64,000 nt of DNA, taken from Pseudomonadota bacterium. GTDB taxonomy: Bacteria > Pseudomonadota > Gammaproteobacteria > Xanthomonadales > Xanthomonadaceae. How positions within the stretch are numbered: position 1 is the first letter of the stretch; every line of letters begins with the position of its first letter. The notes beneath the pieces were generated by a model. It was given only the letters and a program-made list of their open reading frames with translations, was not told the DNA's origin and ran no database searches. The position numbers and the translations under genes were made by a program. The stretch is from NCBI GenBank assembly GCA_018242425.1, contig JAFEBX010000020.1:62001-126000 (forward strand), read 5' to 3'. Of the stretch, positions 37,079 through 46,732 are shown piece after piece.

Positions 37079-38049
37079 ACATCAACCGACGCATCATCCG
37101 TGTCGTTGCCTTGGCCTTCGCCATTGCAGTGGCCGCCACGCAGCTATCCGCCTGCCGCGAAACAGCGCCGGCGGCACTCGGTTCGCTCGAATACGACCGA
37201 ATCACCGTGCCGGCGCCGGTGGCCGAACGCATCGTCGCCATCGATGTGCGTGAAGGACAGCATGTCGACGCGGGAGCGGTGCTGATGACGCTGGATACCG
37301 CGCGTGGCGAGGCGCAAGTCGCGGCCGCACAAGCCGAGGCTACGCGCACGCAGGAAGCCTTGTCCGAACTCGAAGTCGGCCCGCGACGCGAAGCGATCGC
37401 GCAGGCGCGCGCGCAACTGGTGGCGGCACAGGCCCAGGCCGTCGAGGCGCAGACTTCCTACAAGCGGATCGCGGCGCTGGGGCAGGGCAAGTACGTGGCG
37501 GCGATCGATGTCGATCGTGCCCGTGCCTCGGCGCAAACCGCCACTGCGCAAGTGCAAGTGGCGCAGCAGGCGCTGGATACCCTGCTCAACGGCACCCGCG
37601 ACGAGGAGATCGCCCAGGGGCGGTCGGCGGCGGCAACCGCCAGCGCGAACGCGCAGTACCAGAAACTCACGCTGGACAAATCAACGCTCGTCGCACCGCG
37701 CGCGGGTCGCATCGACAGCCTGCCTTACAAGCTCGGCGACCAGGCCCCGGTGGGTTCGCCATTGGTGGTGATGCTGGCCGACAACGCGCCTTATGCGCGC
37801 ATCTACGTGCCGGAGCAGCAGCGTGCCAACGTCAAGGTGGGCGATGCCCTGGTCGTGCGTGTGGACGGGCGCAGCGGCGAGTACAAGGGGCGGGTGCGTG
37901 CCATCCGCAATGAAGCCAGTTTCACGCCGTATTTCGCCCTCACCGGCAAGGACGCCGCGCGCCTGAGTTATCTCGCCGAAGTGCAGCTCGGCGACGACGC
38001 GCGCGATCTGCCGGCGGGATTGCCGGTAAGCGTGTCACTGGCGAAATGA
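37075..38049 (+). CDS. HlyD/YbhG-like periplasmic adaptor lipoprotein
   Basis: 324 residues beginning with a signal and lipobox (ATQLSAC, Cys24), so it should be lipid-anchored. The lipoyl halves (DRITVPAPVAERIVAIDVRE and TLVAPRAGRIDSLPYKLGDQ) flank a long Ala/Gln-rich coiled coil (about 75-190); a beta-barrel domain follows. It connects the ABC exporter coded next to an outer-membrane channel. Start overlaps the TetR stop (ATGA). Confidence 0.87.
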   Translation: MNINRRIIRVVALAFAIAVAATQLSACRETAPAALGSLEYDRITVPAPVAERIVAIDVREGQHVDAGAVLMTLDTARGEAQVAAAQAEATRTQEALSELEVGPRREAIAQARAQLVAAQAQAVEAQTSYKRIAALGQGKYVAAIDVDRARASAQTATAQVQVAQQALDTLLNGTRDEEIAQGRSAAATASANAQYQKLTLDKSTLVAPRAGRIDSLPYKLGDQAPVGSPLVVMLADNAPYARIYVPEQQRANVKVGDALVVRVDGRSGEYKGRVRAIRNEASFTPYFALTGKDAARLSYLAEVQLGDDARDLPAGLPVSVSLAK

Positions 38050-39005
38050 GCGTTCCGGCCGTCGACGAAACATTGGCGATCCGCACCCGCGGGCTGACCA
38101 AGCGCTTTGGCGATCTGGTGGCGGTCGACCAGGTCGATCTCGATGTGCCGAGGCGTGCGGTCTACGGTTTCCTTGGTCCGAACGGTTCCGGAAAGTCGAC
38201 CACCATCCGCATGCTCTGCGGATTGCTGACGCCGAGTGCCGGCGAGATCGAGGTGCTGGGCCTGCGGATTCCCCGGCAGGCCGAGGAGCTGCGCCGGCAC
38301 ATCGGTTACATGACCCAGAAGTTCTCGCTGTTCGATGACCTGACGGTGCGCGAGAACCTCGAATTCATGGCGGCGATCCAGGATGTGCCCAAGGCGCGCA
38401 TCCGCGCGCGCGTCGATGAACTGATCGCGCAATACCACTTCAGCGATCGCATCAACCAGCTCGCCGGCACCATGAGCGGTGGACAGAAGCAACGCCTCGC
38501 ACTGGCTGCGGCGATCGTGCACACACCGGAATTGCTGTTCCTCGACGAGCCGACCTCCGCGGTCGATCCGGAATCGCGCCGCGATTTCTGGGAGCGCCTG
38601 TTCGAACTCGCCGATGCCGGCACCACGTTGCTCGTATCCACCCACTACATGGACGAGGCCGAGCGCTGCCACGGGCTCGCCATCCTTGATCGCGGCCGTC
38701 TCGTCGCCAACGGGTCGCCGGCCGAACTGACGGCGGCACTGGATGGCCGCACCCTGCTGGTCACGGCATCGCGCCCGCGCCAGGCGCAACACGCACTCCA
38801 CGGCCAGCCGGGCATCCTCAGCGTGGCGCAGATCGGCAACAGCCTGCGCGTGCTGGGCGAGCAGGGCAACGACCTCGCGCAGCGTGTGCGCAGCCTGCTG
38901 GTCAATGCCGGCATCGAGGCCGAAGTCGCGGCGGCGCAACCGAATCTCGAGGACGTGTTCGTCTCTGCAACCCGGGCGCGCCCCGTGCAGCCGGAGGCGG
39001 CATGA
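38046..39005 (+). CDS. ABC transporter ATP-binding protein (YbhF/drug-export type)
   Basis: 319 residues, one nucleotide-binding domain with Walker A GPNGSGKST, signature MSGGQKQR, Walker B LLFLDEPTSAVDP and the switch histidine in STHYMDEAERC. The C-terminal part is the short regulatory region of DrrA-like ATPases. It powers the exporter with the following ABC-2 permease. E. coli YbhF has two such domains; this protein has one. Confidence 0.92.
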   Translation: MSVPAVDETLAIRTRGLTKRFGDLVAVDQVDLDVPRRAVYGFLGPNGSGKSTTIRMLCGLLTPSAGEIEVLGLRIPRQAEELRRHIGYMTQKFSLFDDLTVRENLEFMAAIQDVPKARIRARVDELIAQYHFSDRINQLAGTMSGGQKQRLALAAAIVHTPELLFLDEPTSAVDPESRRDFWERLFELADAGTTLLVSTHYMDEAERCHGLAILDRGRLVANGSPAELTAALDGRTLLVTASRPRQAQHALHGQPGILSVAQIGNSLRVLGEQGNDLAQRVRSLLVNAGIEAEVAAAQPNLEDVFVSATRARPVQPEAA

Positions 39006-40093
39006 ACTGGCAGCGACTGTGGGCAGTGATGCTGAAGGAAGTGCGGCAACTGCGCCGCGATCGCCTAACGTTCGCCATGGTCATCGGCATCCCGGTGGTG
39101 CAGCTCGTGCTGTTCGGCTATGCCATCAACACCAACCTGCGCGGATTGCCCGCGGCTGTCTCCGACCAGGCCAATACCGCGGGCTCGCGCGCCTTCGTGA
39201 TGGATCTGCTGGCGACCGGCGTGGTGACCACGGTCGAACGCGCCGACACGCCACAGGAATTGATGGACGACCTGCGCCGCGGCGAGATCGACATCGGCAT
39301 CGTGATCCCGCCCGATTTCGAGCGCCGACGCTTGGACGGTCGCGAAACCGTGCAGGTGCTGGTGGACGGCAGCGACAATGCCGTCCAGAGCGCGGCCGCG
39401 CAACTGGCTTCGATGCCGGTGGATGGCAGCAGCGCGAACCCGCTGAAAGTGCAACGACCGGTCAGCGTCGTCGCCTTCTACAACCCGGAGCGTCGGTCGC
39501 AGGTCAATGTCGTCCCGGGATTGATCGGCGTGATCCTGACGATGACGATGATCCTGTTCACCGCGGTCGCCATCGTCCGCGAACGCGAACGCGGCAACAT
39601 GGAGCTGTTGATCGCGACGCCGCTCGCGAGTTCGGAATTGATGATCGGCAAGGTGCTGCCCTACGTCGCCATCGGTCTCGTGCAGGCGACATCGGTGCTG
39701 CTGTTGGGACTTCTGCTGTTCGATGTTCCGGTGAACGGATCGCTGCTCGACGTGTATCTCGCCATCACCTTGCTGATCGTCGCCAACCTGGCGCTCGGCC
39801 TGCTGATTTCGACCGCGGCCAAATCGCAATTCCAGGCGATGCAGATGATGGTTTTCATTTTCCTGCCATCGATCCTGCTGTCGGGCTTCATGTTCCCGTT
39901 CGCCGGCATGCCGCGCCTTGCGCAATGGTTCGCGGAATTGTTGCCCTTGACGCATTTCCTGCGGCTGATCCGCGGGGTGATGCTGCGCGGCGCCAGTCTG
40001 TGGGAGCTGTGGCCGGACATGCTGGCCCTGCTGGCTTTCATCATGGTGATGATGACGGTCGCGATCCTGCGCTTCCGCAAGCGGCTCGATTGA
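39002..40093 (+). CDS. ABC-2 type permease
   Basis: 363 residues with an N-terminal helix, a large periplasmic domain (about 45-180) and five C-terminal helices, as in YbhS/YbhR-type permeases; conserved ERERGNMELL and the MPRLAQWFAELLPLTHFL segments are visible. Since only one permease is coded, it probably works as a homodimer. Substrate unknown, likely a toxic small molecule given the TetR control. Converges with the phosphatase-like gene. Confidence 0.9.
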   Translation: MNWQRLWAVMLKEVRQLRRDRLTFAMVIGIPVVQLVLFGYAINTNLRGLPAAVSDQANTAGSRAFVMDLLATGVVTTVERADTPQELMDDLRRGEIDIGIVIPPDFERRRLDGRETVQVLVDGSDNAVQSAAAQLASMPVDGSSANPLKVQRPVSVVAFYNPERRSQVNVVPGLIGVILTMTMILFTAVAIVRERERGNMELLIATPLASSELMIGKVLPYVAIGLVQATSVLLLGLLLFDVPVNGSLLDVYLAITLLIVANLALGLLISTAAKSQFQAMQMMVFIFLPSILLSGFMFPFAGMPRLAQWFAELLPLTHFLRLIRGVMLRGASLWELWPDMLALLAFIMVMMTVAILRFRKRLD

Positions 40094-40111
40094 GCGGCTG
40101 ATTCCCGGCGA

Positions 40112-40648
40112 TCAGTGCCTGGCAGCCAACAGCTGCCGCATCTTCGCGACATCCAGCTTGCGGATGACGCGCGGCAGGTTGGTCCAGATCGCGTGGTAGC
40201 CGTAACCGCCGCGTTGCATCTCGCGGATCGCGTCTTCCTTGCTCCAGTCCTGCACCACCACGCGATAAGCCGCGATCATCACGCCGGTGCGATCGGCGCC
40301 ATGCTGGCAATGCACCAGCACCGGCTGTTTCGCCGGATCGTCGGCGATGCGCAGGAAGGCGAGGATCTCGTTGTCGGTGACGTGCCAGGTCCATACCGGG
40401 ATGTGTTCGAGCATCGCGTGCTTCGGGTCTGGCGCGGCGTCCGGAGTGGGGCGCAAATTGACGACGGTGCGGATGCCGAGCGCGTCGGCTGCGGCGAATC
40501 CCTGCGCATCGGGCAGCGATGATCGCCACAATTTCGGCGCGACGCGATGCAGGTTGTGCAGGCCGGTATCGGCGACGGGTTGTGCCCATGCTGCCGGGCG
40601 TTGCGGTGGCGCGATTGCGCGCGTGGTCATGCAGCCGGAAAGCAGCAC
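40112..40648 (-). CDS. Dual-specificity/tyrosine phosphatase-like protein, start uncertain
   Basis: The body has the phosphatase P-loop HCQHGADRTG (HCx5R), an upstream WHVTDNE general-acid-type aspartate loop and VVNLRPTPD, as in DSP-type phosphatases of the tyrosine phosphatase superfamily. The frame is open from 40675 but has no ATG before the conserved part: choices are GTG at 40648 (giving MLLSGC), ATG at 40630 (MTTRAIAPP), or a rare ATT further up. IAVLLSGC looks like a lipobox, so an exported lipoprotein whose 5-prime end is frameshifted is a real option. Confidence 0.75.
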   Translation of the reverse strand: MLLSGCMTTRAIAPPQRPAAWAQPVADTGLHNLHRVAPKLWRSSLPDAQGFAAADALGIRTVVNLRPTPDAAPDPKHAMLEHIPVWTWHVTDNEILAFLRIADDPAKQPVLVHCQHGADRTGVMIAAYRVVVQDWSKEDAIREMQRGGYGYHAIWTNLPRVIRKLDVAKMRQLLAARH

Positions 40649-40799
40649 GGCAATGCATGTGGTGATGATGGGAAATCATCGTCCGGCTGTGCGCCTGCCG
40701 CGGTCAAGGCACGCGCTGGTGGCGTGGGTCGCCACTCCGCTGCACGGTACGTCGTGAATACATCCATGTAGGCTCATGCGCCGCATCCATGCGGCGCTG

Positions 40800-42149
40800 C
40801 TAGGCAAGCGCAACGCGTCCGCGCAGCGAATTCGGCAATGCCTCGGTGATGACGACATCGACGAACCCGCCGACCAGGCGCGGATGCCCGGCGAAATTCA
40901 CCTGGCGCATGTTCTCGGTCTTGCCGGTGAGTTCGCTGGCGTCCTTGCGCGAGGTGCCGGTGACGAGGATGCGTTGCGTCGTGCCGACCATCGCCTTCGA
41001 CAGTTCGAAGCTGTGCGCGTTGATATGCGCCTGCAGGCGCGACAGGCGCGCGTGCTTGGTTTCGTCGCTGACGTCGTCGGCCAGGTCGGCGGCCGGCGTG
41101 CCGGGGCGGCGCGAATAGATGAAGGAGAACGACTGGTCGAAACCGACGTCCTCGATCAGCTTCATCGTCTTTTCGAAATCGGCATCGGTCTCGCCGGGGA
41201 AACCGACGATGAAGTCCGAGCTGATCGCGATGTCCGGGCGCACCGCGCGCAGCTTGCGGATCTTCTGCTTGAACTCGAGCGCGGTATAGCCGCGCTTCAT
41301 CGCCGAAAGGATGCGGTCGCTGCCGGCCTGCACCGGGAGATGCAGGTAGTTGGCGAGCTTGGGCACGTCGCGATAGGCCTCGATCAGCGAATCCGAGAAC
41401 TCCAACGGATGCGAGGTGGTGAAGCGGATGCGCTCGACGCCATCGATCTCGGCGATCGTGCGGATCAGCAGGGCGAGGTCAGCGACATCTTCGCTGTCGC
41501 TGATCGGGCCGCGGTAGGCGTTGACGTTCTGGCCGAGCAGGTTGATCTCGCGCACGCCCTTGGCGGCGAGCTGGGCGACTTCCACCAGCACGTCCTCGAA
41601 CGGGCGGCTCACTTCCTCGCCGCGGGTATAGGGCACCACGCAGAACGAGCAGTACTTGGAGCAACCCTCCATGATCGAGACGAATGCGGTCGGGCCTTCG
41701 GCGCGGGGTTCGGGCAGGGCGTCGAACTTCTCGATCTCGGGGAAGCTGATGTCGACCTGCGGGCGGCCCGATTCGCGGCGGGCGCGGATCAGTTCCGGCA
41801 GGCGGTGCAGGGTCTGCGGTCCGAACACGAGATCGACGTACGGGGCGCGCTTGACGATGCCTTCGCCTTCCTGGCTGGCGACGCAGCCGCCGACGCCGAT
41901 CAGGACCGGTTTGCCGCCTTGCTTCAGACTGCGCCAGCGACCGAGCTGGCTGAAGACCTTCTCCTGGGCTTTTTCGCGGATCGAGCAGGTATTGACCAGT
42001 ATCACGTCGGCTTCTTCGGCGTTCGTGGTCAGTTCCAGACCTTCGTGTTCGGCAAGAACGTCGGCCATCTTCGCCGAATCGTACTCGTTCATCTGGCAGC
42101 CGTGGGTCTGGATATACAGCTTGCCTTTGACGGCAGTCAGGTCGGTCAT
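40800..42149 (-). CDS. miaB: tRNA-2-methylthio-N6-dimethylallyladenosine synthase
   Basis: 449 residues: an N-terminal UPF0004 domain with the first cluster cysteines ([24 protein letters not shown]), the radical-SAM core with CSKYCSFC, and a C-terminal TRAM domain ([20 protein letters not shown]). It adds the methylthio group to i6A37 of tRNAs. GGAG precedes the ATG at 42149. MiaB is usually next to phoH; here they are about 10 kb apart. Confidence 0.97.
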   Translation of the reverse strand: MTDLTAVKGKLYIQTHGCQMNEYDSAKMADVLAEHEGLELTTNAEEADVILVNTCSIREKAQEKVFSQLGRWRSLKQGGKPVLIGVGGCVASQEGEGIVKRAPYVDLVFGPQTLHRLPELIRARRESGRPQVDISFPEIEKFDALPEPRAEGPTAFVSIMEGCSKYCSFCVVPYTRGEEVSRPFEDVLVEVAQLAAKGVREINLLGQNVNAYRGPISDSEDVADLALLIRTIAEIDGVERIRFTTSHPLEFSDSLIEAYRDVPKLANYLHLPVQAGSDRILSAMKRGYTALEFKQKIRKLRAVRPDIAISSDFIVGFPGETDADFEKTMKLIEDVGFDQSFSFIYSRRPGTPAADLADDVSDETKHARLSRLQAHINAHSFELSKAMVGTTQRILVTGTSRKDASELTGKTENMRQVNFAGHPRLVGGFVDVVITEALPNSLRGRVALA

Positions 42150-42202
42150 CTTGGTCTCCGGGGCGCGGCGGGGAATCCGGGCCGGATGGCATGGGGCGCA
42201 TA

Positions 42203-42208
42203 TTCTAA
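42203..42208 (-). promoter_or_regulatory. Probable -10 box of miaB
   Basis: Minus-strand TAGAAT, 53 bases before the miaB start, in the divergent space with the transglycosylase gene. No good -35 box seen. Confidence 0.4.
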
Positions 42209-42264
42209 TGCCGGCCCCGTGTTCTGCACTTGTATCCGCCTGAATTTTGTGGAGACTTCGCAGG

Positions 42265-43155
42265 ATGATCGGGGGGCGACTCGCGCTGGCTTTGCTCGCA
42301 CTGGCCTTGGCCGGGCCGGCTGCGGCCGGCACCCTGTATCGCTGCGAAGGCGTCGGTGGCACCACCTATTCCGGCACCCGCCTCGCTGGCATGCGCTGCA
42401 CGGCCATGAGCACGTATCGCTCCAGCCCCGCTGCCGTGGCTCCGGCACCTGCCGCGACCGTCGCGCCGGCCACGCCTGCGCCGGCCCCCATGGCCGTCGC
42501 CAACAATGATGCGCAACCGGCGACCACGGTTCCGACCGTATCCGCGACCGGCAGCGCCACCGCCGGCCGCGGCGAGCGTCGGGTCAGCGGCGCGGTCTAT
42601 TCCTACATGAAGGACGGCGTCCGCTACGTCACCAGCAAGCCGCCACGCGGGGTGGCCGCCTCGGACATGAGGACCATCCGCTACTCCTTCATCGAGCGCT
42701 GCTTCGCCTGCGACCCGACCTCGCACATCAACTTCCGCACCCTCGCGCTCAACACCACCGCCTACCAGAGTGAAATCGCCTCGGCCGCCAAGCTCTACGG
42801 CGTGGAAGAGGCGGTCGTGCGCGCCATCATCCATGCCGAGTCGGCCTACAACCCGCGGGCCATGTCCCGGGTCGGGGCCCAGGGCCTGATGCAGCTGATG
42901 CCGGCGACCGCCCGCCGCTTCGGGGTCGGCAATGCTTTCGATGCCGCCCAGAACATCCAGGGTGGCGTGCAGTACCTGGCGTGGCTGGCCAAGCGCTACA
43001 ACGGCGACCTGACCCGCATGGCCGCCGGCTACAACGCCGGCGAGGGCGCGGTGGACAAGTACGGCGGGGTGCCCCCCTACAGCGAGACCCGCGCCTACGT
43101 CGAGCGTGTCCGCACCCTGGCCGACCGCTACCGGACCCGCAGCAGCTCCAATTGA
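42265..43155 (+). CDS. Lytic murein transglycosylase (SLT family), exported
   Basis: 296 residues with a signal peptide ([21 protein letters not shown]), a short cysteine-containing DUF4124-like segment ([14 protein letters not shown]), a Pro/Ala-rich linker (about 65-110), and a C-terminal SLT goose-lysozyme domain with the catalytic glutamate in [23 protein letters not shown] and [11 protein letters not shown]. It cleaves peptidoglycan glycan strands to anhydro ends. Divergent from miaB. Confidence 0.9.
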   Translation: MIGGRLALALLALALAGPAAAGTLYRCEGVGGTTYSGTRLAGMRCTAMSTYRSSPAAVAPAPAATVAPATPAPAPMAVANNDAQPATTVPTVSATGSATAGRGERRVSGAVYSYMKDGVRYVTSKPPRGVAASDMRTIRYSFIERCFACDPTSHINFRTLALNTTAYQSEIASAAKLYGVEEAVVRAIIHAESAYNPRAMSRVGAQGLMQLMPATARRFGVGNAFDAAQNIQGGVQYLAWLAKRYNGDLTRMAAGYNAGEGAVDKYGGVPPYSETRAYVERVRTLADRYRTRSSSN

Positions 43156-43188
43156 GCACGGCGTCGCGGCCTTGGGCGGCCCGGCGGA

Positions 43189-43218
43189 TTGTCGGTTCGT
43201 TAAGCCTTCCGTTACACT
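43189..43218 (+). promoter_or_regulatory. Probable promoter of petABC
   Basis: TTGTCG (43189-43194), 18-base spacer, TACACT (43213-43218); four of six bases match at each box. About 80 bases before the petA start. Confidence 0.45.
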
Positions 43219-43299
43219 TTCCTGTCGAACGATGGCCGGGCGTGGCAGCGCGTCCGGACGGATCGCCAACCTTAAACATCTTTGCTTTCGGAGTGCCGG

Positions 43300-43917
43300 A
43301 TGGCCAACAACGAAGTACACGACGGTCCGGGTAATCCGGGACGTCGGCGCTTCCTGACTGCGACGACCGTGGTCGTGGGCGCGGTAGGCGCGGGTTTCGC
43401 GGCGGTTCCCTTCATCAAGTCCTGGAATCCGAGCGCGCGCGCCAAGGTTGCCGGCGGCCCGGTGACCGTCAACGTTTCCAGCCTGGTGGCCGGACAGCTC
43501 CTCGGTGGCGGCATCGCCTGGCGCGGCCAGCCGATCTACGTGATCAAGCGCACCACCCAGATGCTGGACATGCTGCCGCAGATGGACGCCCTGGTCGCCG
43601 ATCCCAAGTCGCTGAATACCGACCAGCAGCCCAAGTACGCGCAGAACGAACACCGTTCGATCAAGCCCGACGTGCTGGTGCTGATCGGCGTCTGCACCCA
43701 CCTCGGCTGCGCCCCCGAGCTGCATTCCGAGGTCAAGCCCGAGCCGTTCGATCCCGACTGGAAGGGCGGCTTCTTCTGCCCCTGCCACAAGTCGCGCTAC
43801 GACATGGCCGGTCGCGTGCTGAAGTCGCAGCCGGCCCCGGCCAACCTGCCGGTGCCCCCGTATCACTTCGAAGGCGACAACCTCGTCATCGGCATCGATC
43901 CGCCGGGAGCCGCGTAA
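43300..43917 (+). CDS. petA: Ubiquinol-cytochrome c reductase, Rieske iron-sulfur subunit
   Basis: 205 residues: twin-arginine signal (GRRRFLTATT, residues 14-23) retained as membrane anchor, and a Rieske [2Fe-2S] domain with Cys132-x-His134 in CTHLGC and Cys160-x-Cys162-His163 in CPCHKS. It takes the first electron from ubiquinol at the Qo site and passes it to cytochrome c1. The ATG at 43300 has CGGAG upstream. First gene of petABC, no gap to petB. Confidence 0.96.
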   Translation: MANNEVHDGPGNPGRRRFLTATTVVVGAVGAGFAAVPFIKSWNPSARAKVAGGPVTVNVSSLVAGQLLGGGIAWRGQPIYVIKRTTQMLDMLPQMDALVADPKSLNTDQQPKYAQNEHRSIKPDVLVLIGVCTHLGCAPELHSEVKPEPFDPDWKGGFFCPCHKSRYDMAGRVLKSQPAPANLPVPPYHFEGDNLVIGIDPPGAA

Positions 43918-45192
43918 ATGAGTAACGTCGTCACGCGCACCGCGCAGAACGTCATGGACTGGGTCAACGAGCGGGCGCCGGCATTGATGCCGATCTACCG
44001 CAAGCACATGACCGAGTACTACGCGCCGAAAAACTTCAACTTCTGGTACTACTTCGGCGTGCTCAGCCTGGTCGTGCTGGTCAACCAGATCCTGACCGGC
44101 ATCTTCCTGACCATGCACTACAAGCCGGACGCGAAAGAGGCGTTCGACTCCGTCGAATACATCATGCGCGATGTCGACTGGGGCTGGCTGATCCGCTACA
44201 TGCACTCGACCGGCGCGTCGCTGTTCTTCATCGCCGTCTACCTGCACATGTTCCGTGGCCTGATGTACGGCAGCTACCGCAAGCCGCGCGAGCTGGTGTG
44301 GCTGCTCGGCATGGTGATCTACCTGGTGCTGATGGCCGAAGCCTTCATGGGCTATGTGCTGCCGTGGGGCCAGATGTCGTTCTGGGGCGCCAAGGTGATC
44401 ATCTCGCTGTTCGGCGCGATCCCGGTGATCGGCACCGACCTGACGCACTGGATCATGGGCGACTACATCCCGTCGGATGCCACGCTCAACCGCTTCTTCG
44501 CGCTGCACGTGATCGCGTTGCCGATCGTGCTGCTGTTGCTGGTGGTGCTGCACCTCGGCGCCCTGCACGAAGTCGGTTCGAACAACCCGGACGGCGTCGA
44601 TATCAAGAAGGGCCCGAAGGGCAACCGCTGGGACGCGAACAAGCCGGCCGACGGCATCCCGTTCCATCCGTACTACACCGTGCACGACCTGGTCGGCATC
44701 GGCTTCTTCCTGATGTTCGCGGCGTTCGTGATCTTCTTCATCCCGAACTTCGGCGGCCTGTTCCTGGAGCACGACAACTTCACCGCGGCCAATCCGCTGG
44801 TGACGCCGGCCCACATCAAGCCGGTGTGGTACTTCACCCCGTACTACGCGATGTTGCGCGTGGTGCCGTCGTTCTTCGGCATCAAGCTGTGGGGCGTGCT
44901 GGTGATGTTCGGCGCCATCGTGCTGCTGTTCCTGGTGCCGTGGCTGGATCGTTCGCCGGTCAAGTCCTATCGCTATCGCGGCAAGCTGTCGTGGGCGATG
45001 CTGCTGGGCTTCGCCATCGCCTTCATCTGGCTGGCCAAGATCGGCGGCGGACCGGGTACCGATCCCAAGGAAGCGATCATCGGCCGCGTGCTGACCGTCT
45101 TCTATTACCTCTTCTTCCTGACCATGCCGATCTGGACCAAGATCGACAAGACCAAGCCGGTGCCGGAGCGGGTGACGTTCAACCATGACTAA
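43918..45192 (+). CDS. petB: Ubiquinol-cytochrome c reductase, cytochrome b subunit
   Basis: 424 residues, eight membrane helices with the heme b histidines in RYMHSTGASLFFIAVYLHMF and HVIALPIVLLLLVVLHLGAL. It holds the Qo and Qi quinone sites. The Qo-loop motif usually written PEWY is PVWY here (residues 302-305), lacking the glutamate. Starts directly after the petA stop and overlaps petC by 8 bases. Confidence 0.96.
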   Translation: MSNVVTRTAQNVMDWVNERAPALMPIYRKHMTEYYAPKNFNFWYYFGVLSLVVLVNQILTGIFLTMHYKPDAKEAFDSVEYIMRDVDWGWLIRYMHSTGASLFFIAVYLHMFRGLMYGSYRKPRELVWLLGMVIYLVLMAEAFMGYVLPWGQMSFWGAKVIISLFGAIPVIGTDLTHWIMGDYIPSDATLNRFFALHVIALPIVLLLLVVLHLGALHEVGSNNPDGVDIKKGPKGNRWDANKPADGIPFHPYYTVHDLVGIGFFLMFAAFVIFFIPNFGGLFLEHDNFTAANPLVTPAHIKPVWYFTPYYAMLRVVPSFFGIKLWGVLVMFGAIVLLFLVPWLDRSPVKSYRYRGKLSWAMLLGFAIAFIWLAKIGGGPGTDPKEAIIGRVLTVFYYLFFLTMPIWTKIDKTKPVPERVTFNHD

Positions 45193-46009
45193 GTCGATGA
45201 CACCGAAGAACATGCTGAAGTCGCTCGCCGCATTCGCATTGCTGGGCCTGTTGTCGGCGCCGGTGCTGGCGTCGGAGGACGGCGTCGAACTGCAATCCGC
45301 GGGCACCGACCTCACCGACAAGGGTTCGCTGCAACGCGGTGCCAGGGACTTCCTGAGCTACTGCGCCGGCTGCCACTCGCTGAAGCACCTGCGTTACTCG
45401 CGCCTTGGCGACGACCTCGGGCTGACCGAGCAGGAAGTGATGGACCAGCTCAACGTCACCGGCGTGAAGAACGTCGGTGAGCCGATCCTGGCGTCGATGA
45501 CGCCGGAGATGGCCAAGGCTGCCTTCAACAAGGAACCGCCGGATCTTTCGCTGATCGCGCGCGTGCGTGGCAGCGACTGGATCTACACCTACCTGAAGTC
45601 GTTCTACCTCGACCCGACCCGTCCTGTGGGCTGGAACAACACGATCTTCCCGGGCGCGTCGATGCCGAACCCGCTGTGGTCGCTGCAGGGCACCCAGCAG
45701 CCGGAATACACCGCGAAGGTGGCGAGCGGCGAGAAGGACGAGAAGGGCCAGGCCATCATGGCTTGCCCACACGGCACCACCGATACTGACCAGGGCTGCA
45801 TCAGCCGCCTGGTGGTGGCGTCGCCGGGCACGCTGAAGCCGCAGCAGTTCGACCAGGTGGCGCGCGACATCACCACCTTCCTCGAATATGCCGGCGAACC
45901 CGCCGGATTGAAGCGTCCGCAGATTGGCGTGTGGGTGCTGGCGTTCCTGGCGCTGTTCACGTTCCTGGCGTGGCTGCTCAACCGCGAATACTGGAAGGAC
46001 GTGCACTGA
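45185..46009 (+). CDS. petC: Ubiquinol-cytochrome c reductase, cytochrome c1 subunit
   Basis: 274 residues with a Sec signal (LAAFALLGLLSAPVLA), the heme c site CAGCH (Cys60, Cys63, His64), and a C-terminal anchor (WVLAFLALFTFLAWLLNREYW). It accepts electrons from the Rieske protein and passes them to soluble cytochrome c. Third gene of the bc1 operon; sspA follows after 52 bases. Confidence 0.95.
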   Translation: MTKSMTPKNMLKSLAAFALLGLLSAPVLASEDGVELQSAGTDLTDKGSLQRGARDFLSYCAGCHSLKHLRYSRLGDDLGLTEQEVMDQLNVTGVKNVGEPILASMTPEMAKAAFNKEPPDLSLIARVRGSDWIYTYLKSFYLDPTRPVGWNNTIFPGASMPNPLWSLQGTQQPEYTAKVASGEKDEKGQAIMACPHGTTDTDQGCISRLVVASPGTLKPQQFDQVARDITTFLEYAGEPAGLKRPQIGVWVLAFLALFTFLAWLLNREYWKDVH

Positions 46010-46061
46010 ACGGTGCACGCGAAGATGGCTCCGGCAATGGCCGGGTCAGGAGGAGAGACTG

Positions 46062-46712
46062 ATGATGACGATGGCACCCGTAGGCGGACCGCGCTCGCGC
46101 AACACGCTGACCCTGTATTCCGCGCTGGACGACGTGGTCTGCCATCGCGTCAGGCTGGTGCTGGCGGCGAAGGGCGTGACCTATGACCTCGTGCCGGTCG
46201 ATCCGCAGTCGCCCCCGGAAGACCTGATCGATCTCAACCCGTACCAGTCGGTGCCGACCCTGGTCGAGCGCGACCTGGTGCTGTACGCGGCGTCGGTGGT
46301 GAGCGAATACCTCGACGAGCGTTATCCGCATCCGACCCTGATGCCGATGGATCCGATCTCGCGCGCCCGCGTGCGCCTGGCGATGTTGCGCATCGAGCAC
46401 GACTGGGTGCCGCAGGTACAGGCGATCCAGCTCGGCAACAAGACCCAGGCCGAGGCCGGCCGCAAGCGCCTGGCCGAGTTGCTGGTGCAGTCGATCCCGC
46501 TGTTCAAGGCCAGCAAGTTCTTCCTCAACACCGAGATGAGCCTGGCCGATTGCGCGATGGCGCCGATCATCTGGCGCCTGCAGGCGCTGGACGTGCCGCT
46601 GCCGAAGGATGGCAAGGTGATCGAGGATTACGGCAACCGCATCTTCCGCAACCCCGGGTTCACCCGCAGCCTGACCGAAGCGGAAAAGAAACTGCGCGCG
46701 ATGCCGGAGTGA
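46062..46712 (+). CDS. sspA: Stringent starvation protein A (GST-like)
   Basis: 216 residues: thioredoxin-like N-terminal domain (LTLYSALDDVVCHRVRLVLA) and a helical C-terminal GST domain (SLADCAMAPIIWRL). SspA binds RNA polymerase and alters promoter use in stationary phase and acid stress. AGGAGGA lies 7 bases before the ATG-ATG at 46062. The petABC-sspA-sspB order is common in beta/gammaproteobacteria. Confidence 0.92.
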   Translation: MMTMAPVGGPRSRNTLTLYSALDDVVCHRVRLVLAAKGVTYDLVPVDPQSPPEDLIDLNPYQSVPTLVERDLVLYAASVVSEYLDERYPHPTLMPMDPISRARVRLAMLRIEHDWVPQVQAIQLGNKTQAEAGRKRLAELLVQSIPLFKASKFFLNTEMSLADCAMAPIIWRLQALDVPLPKDGKVIEDYGNRIFRNPGFTRSLTEAEKKLRAMPE

Positions 46713-46732
46713 GCGGCGACGACAACCTGGCG

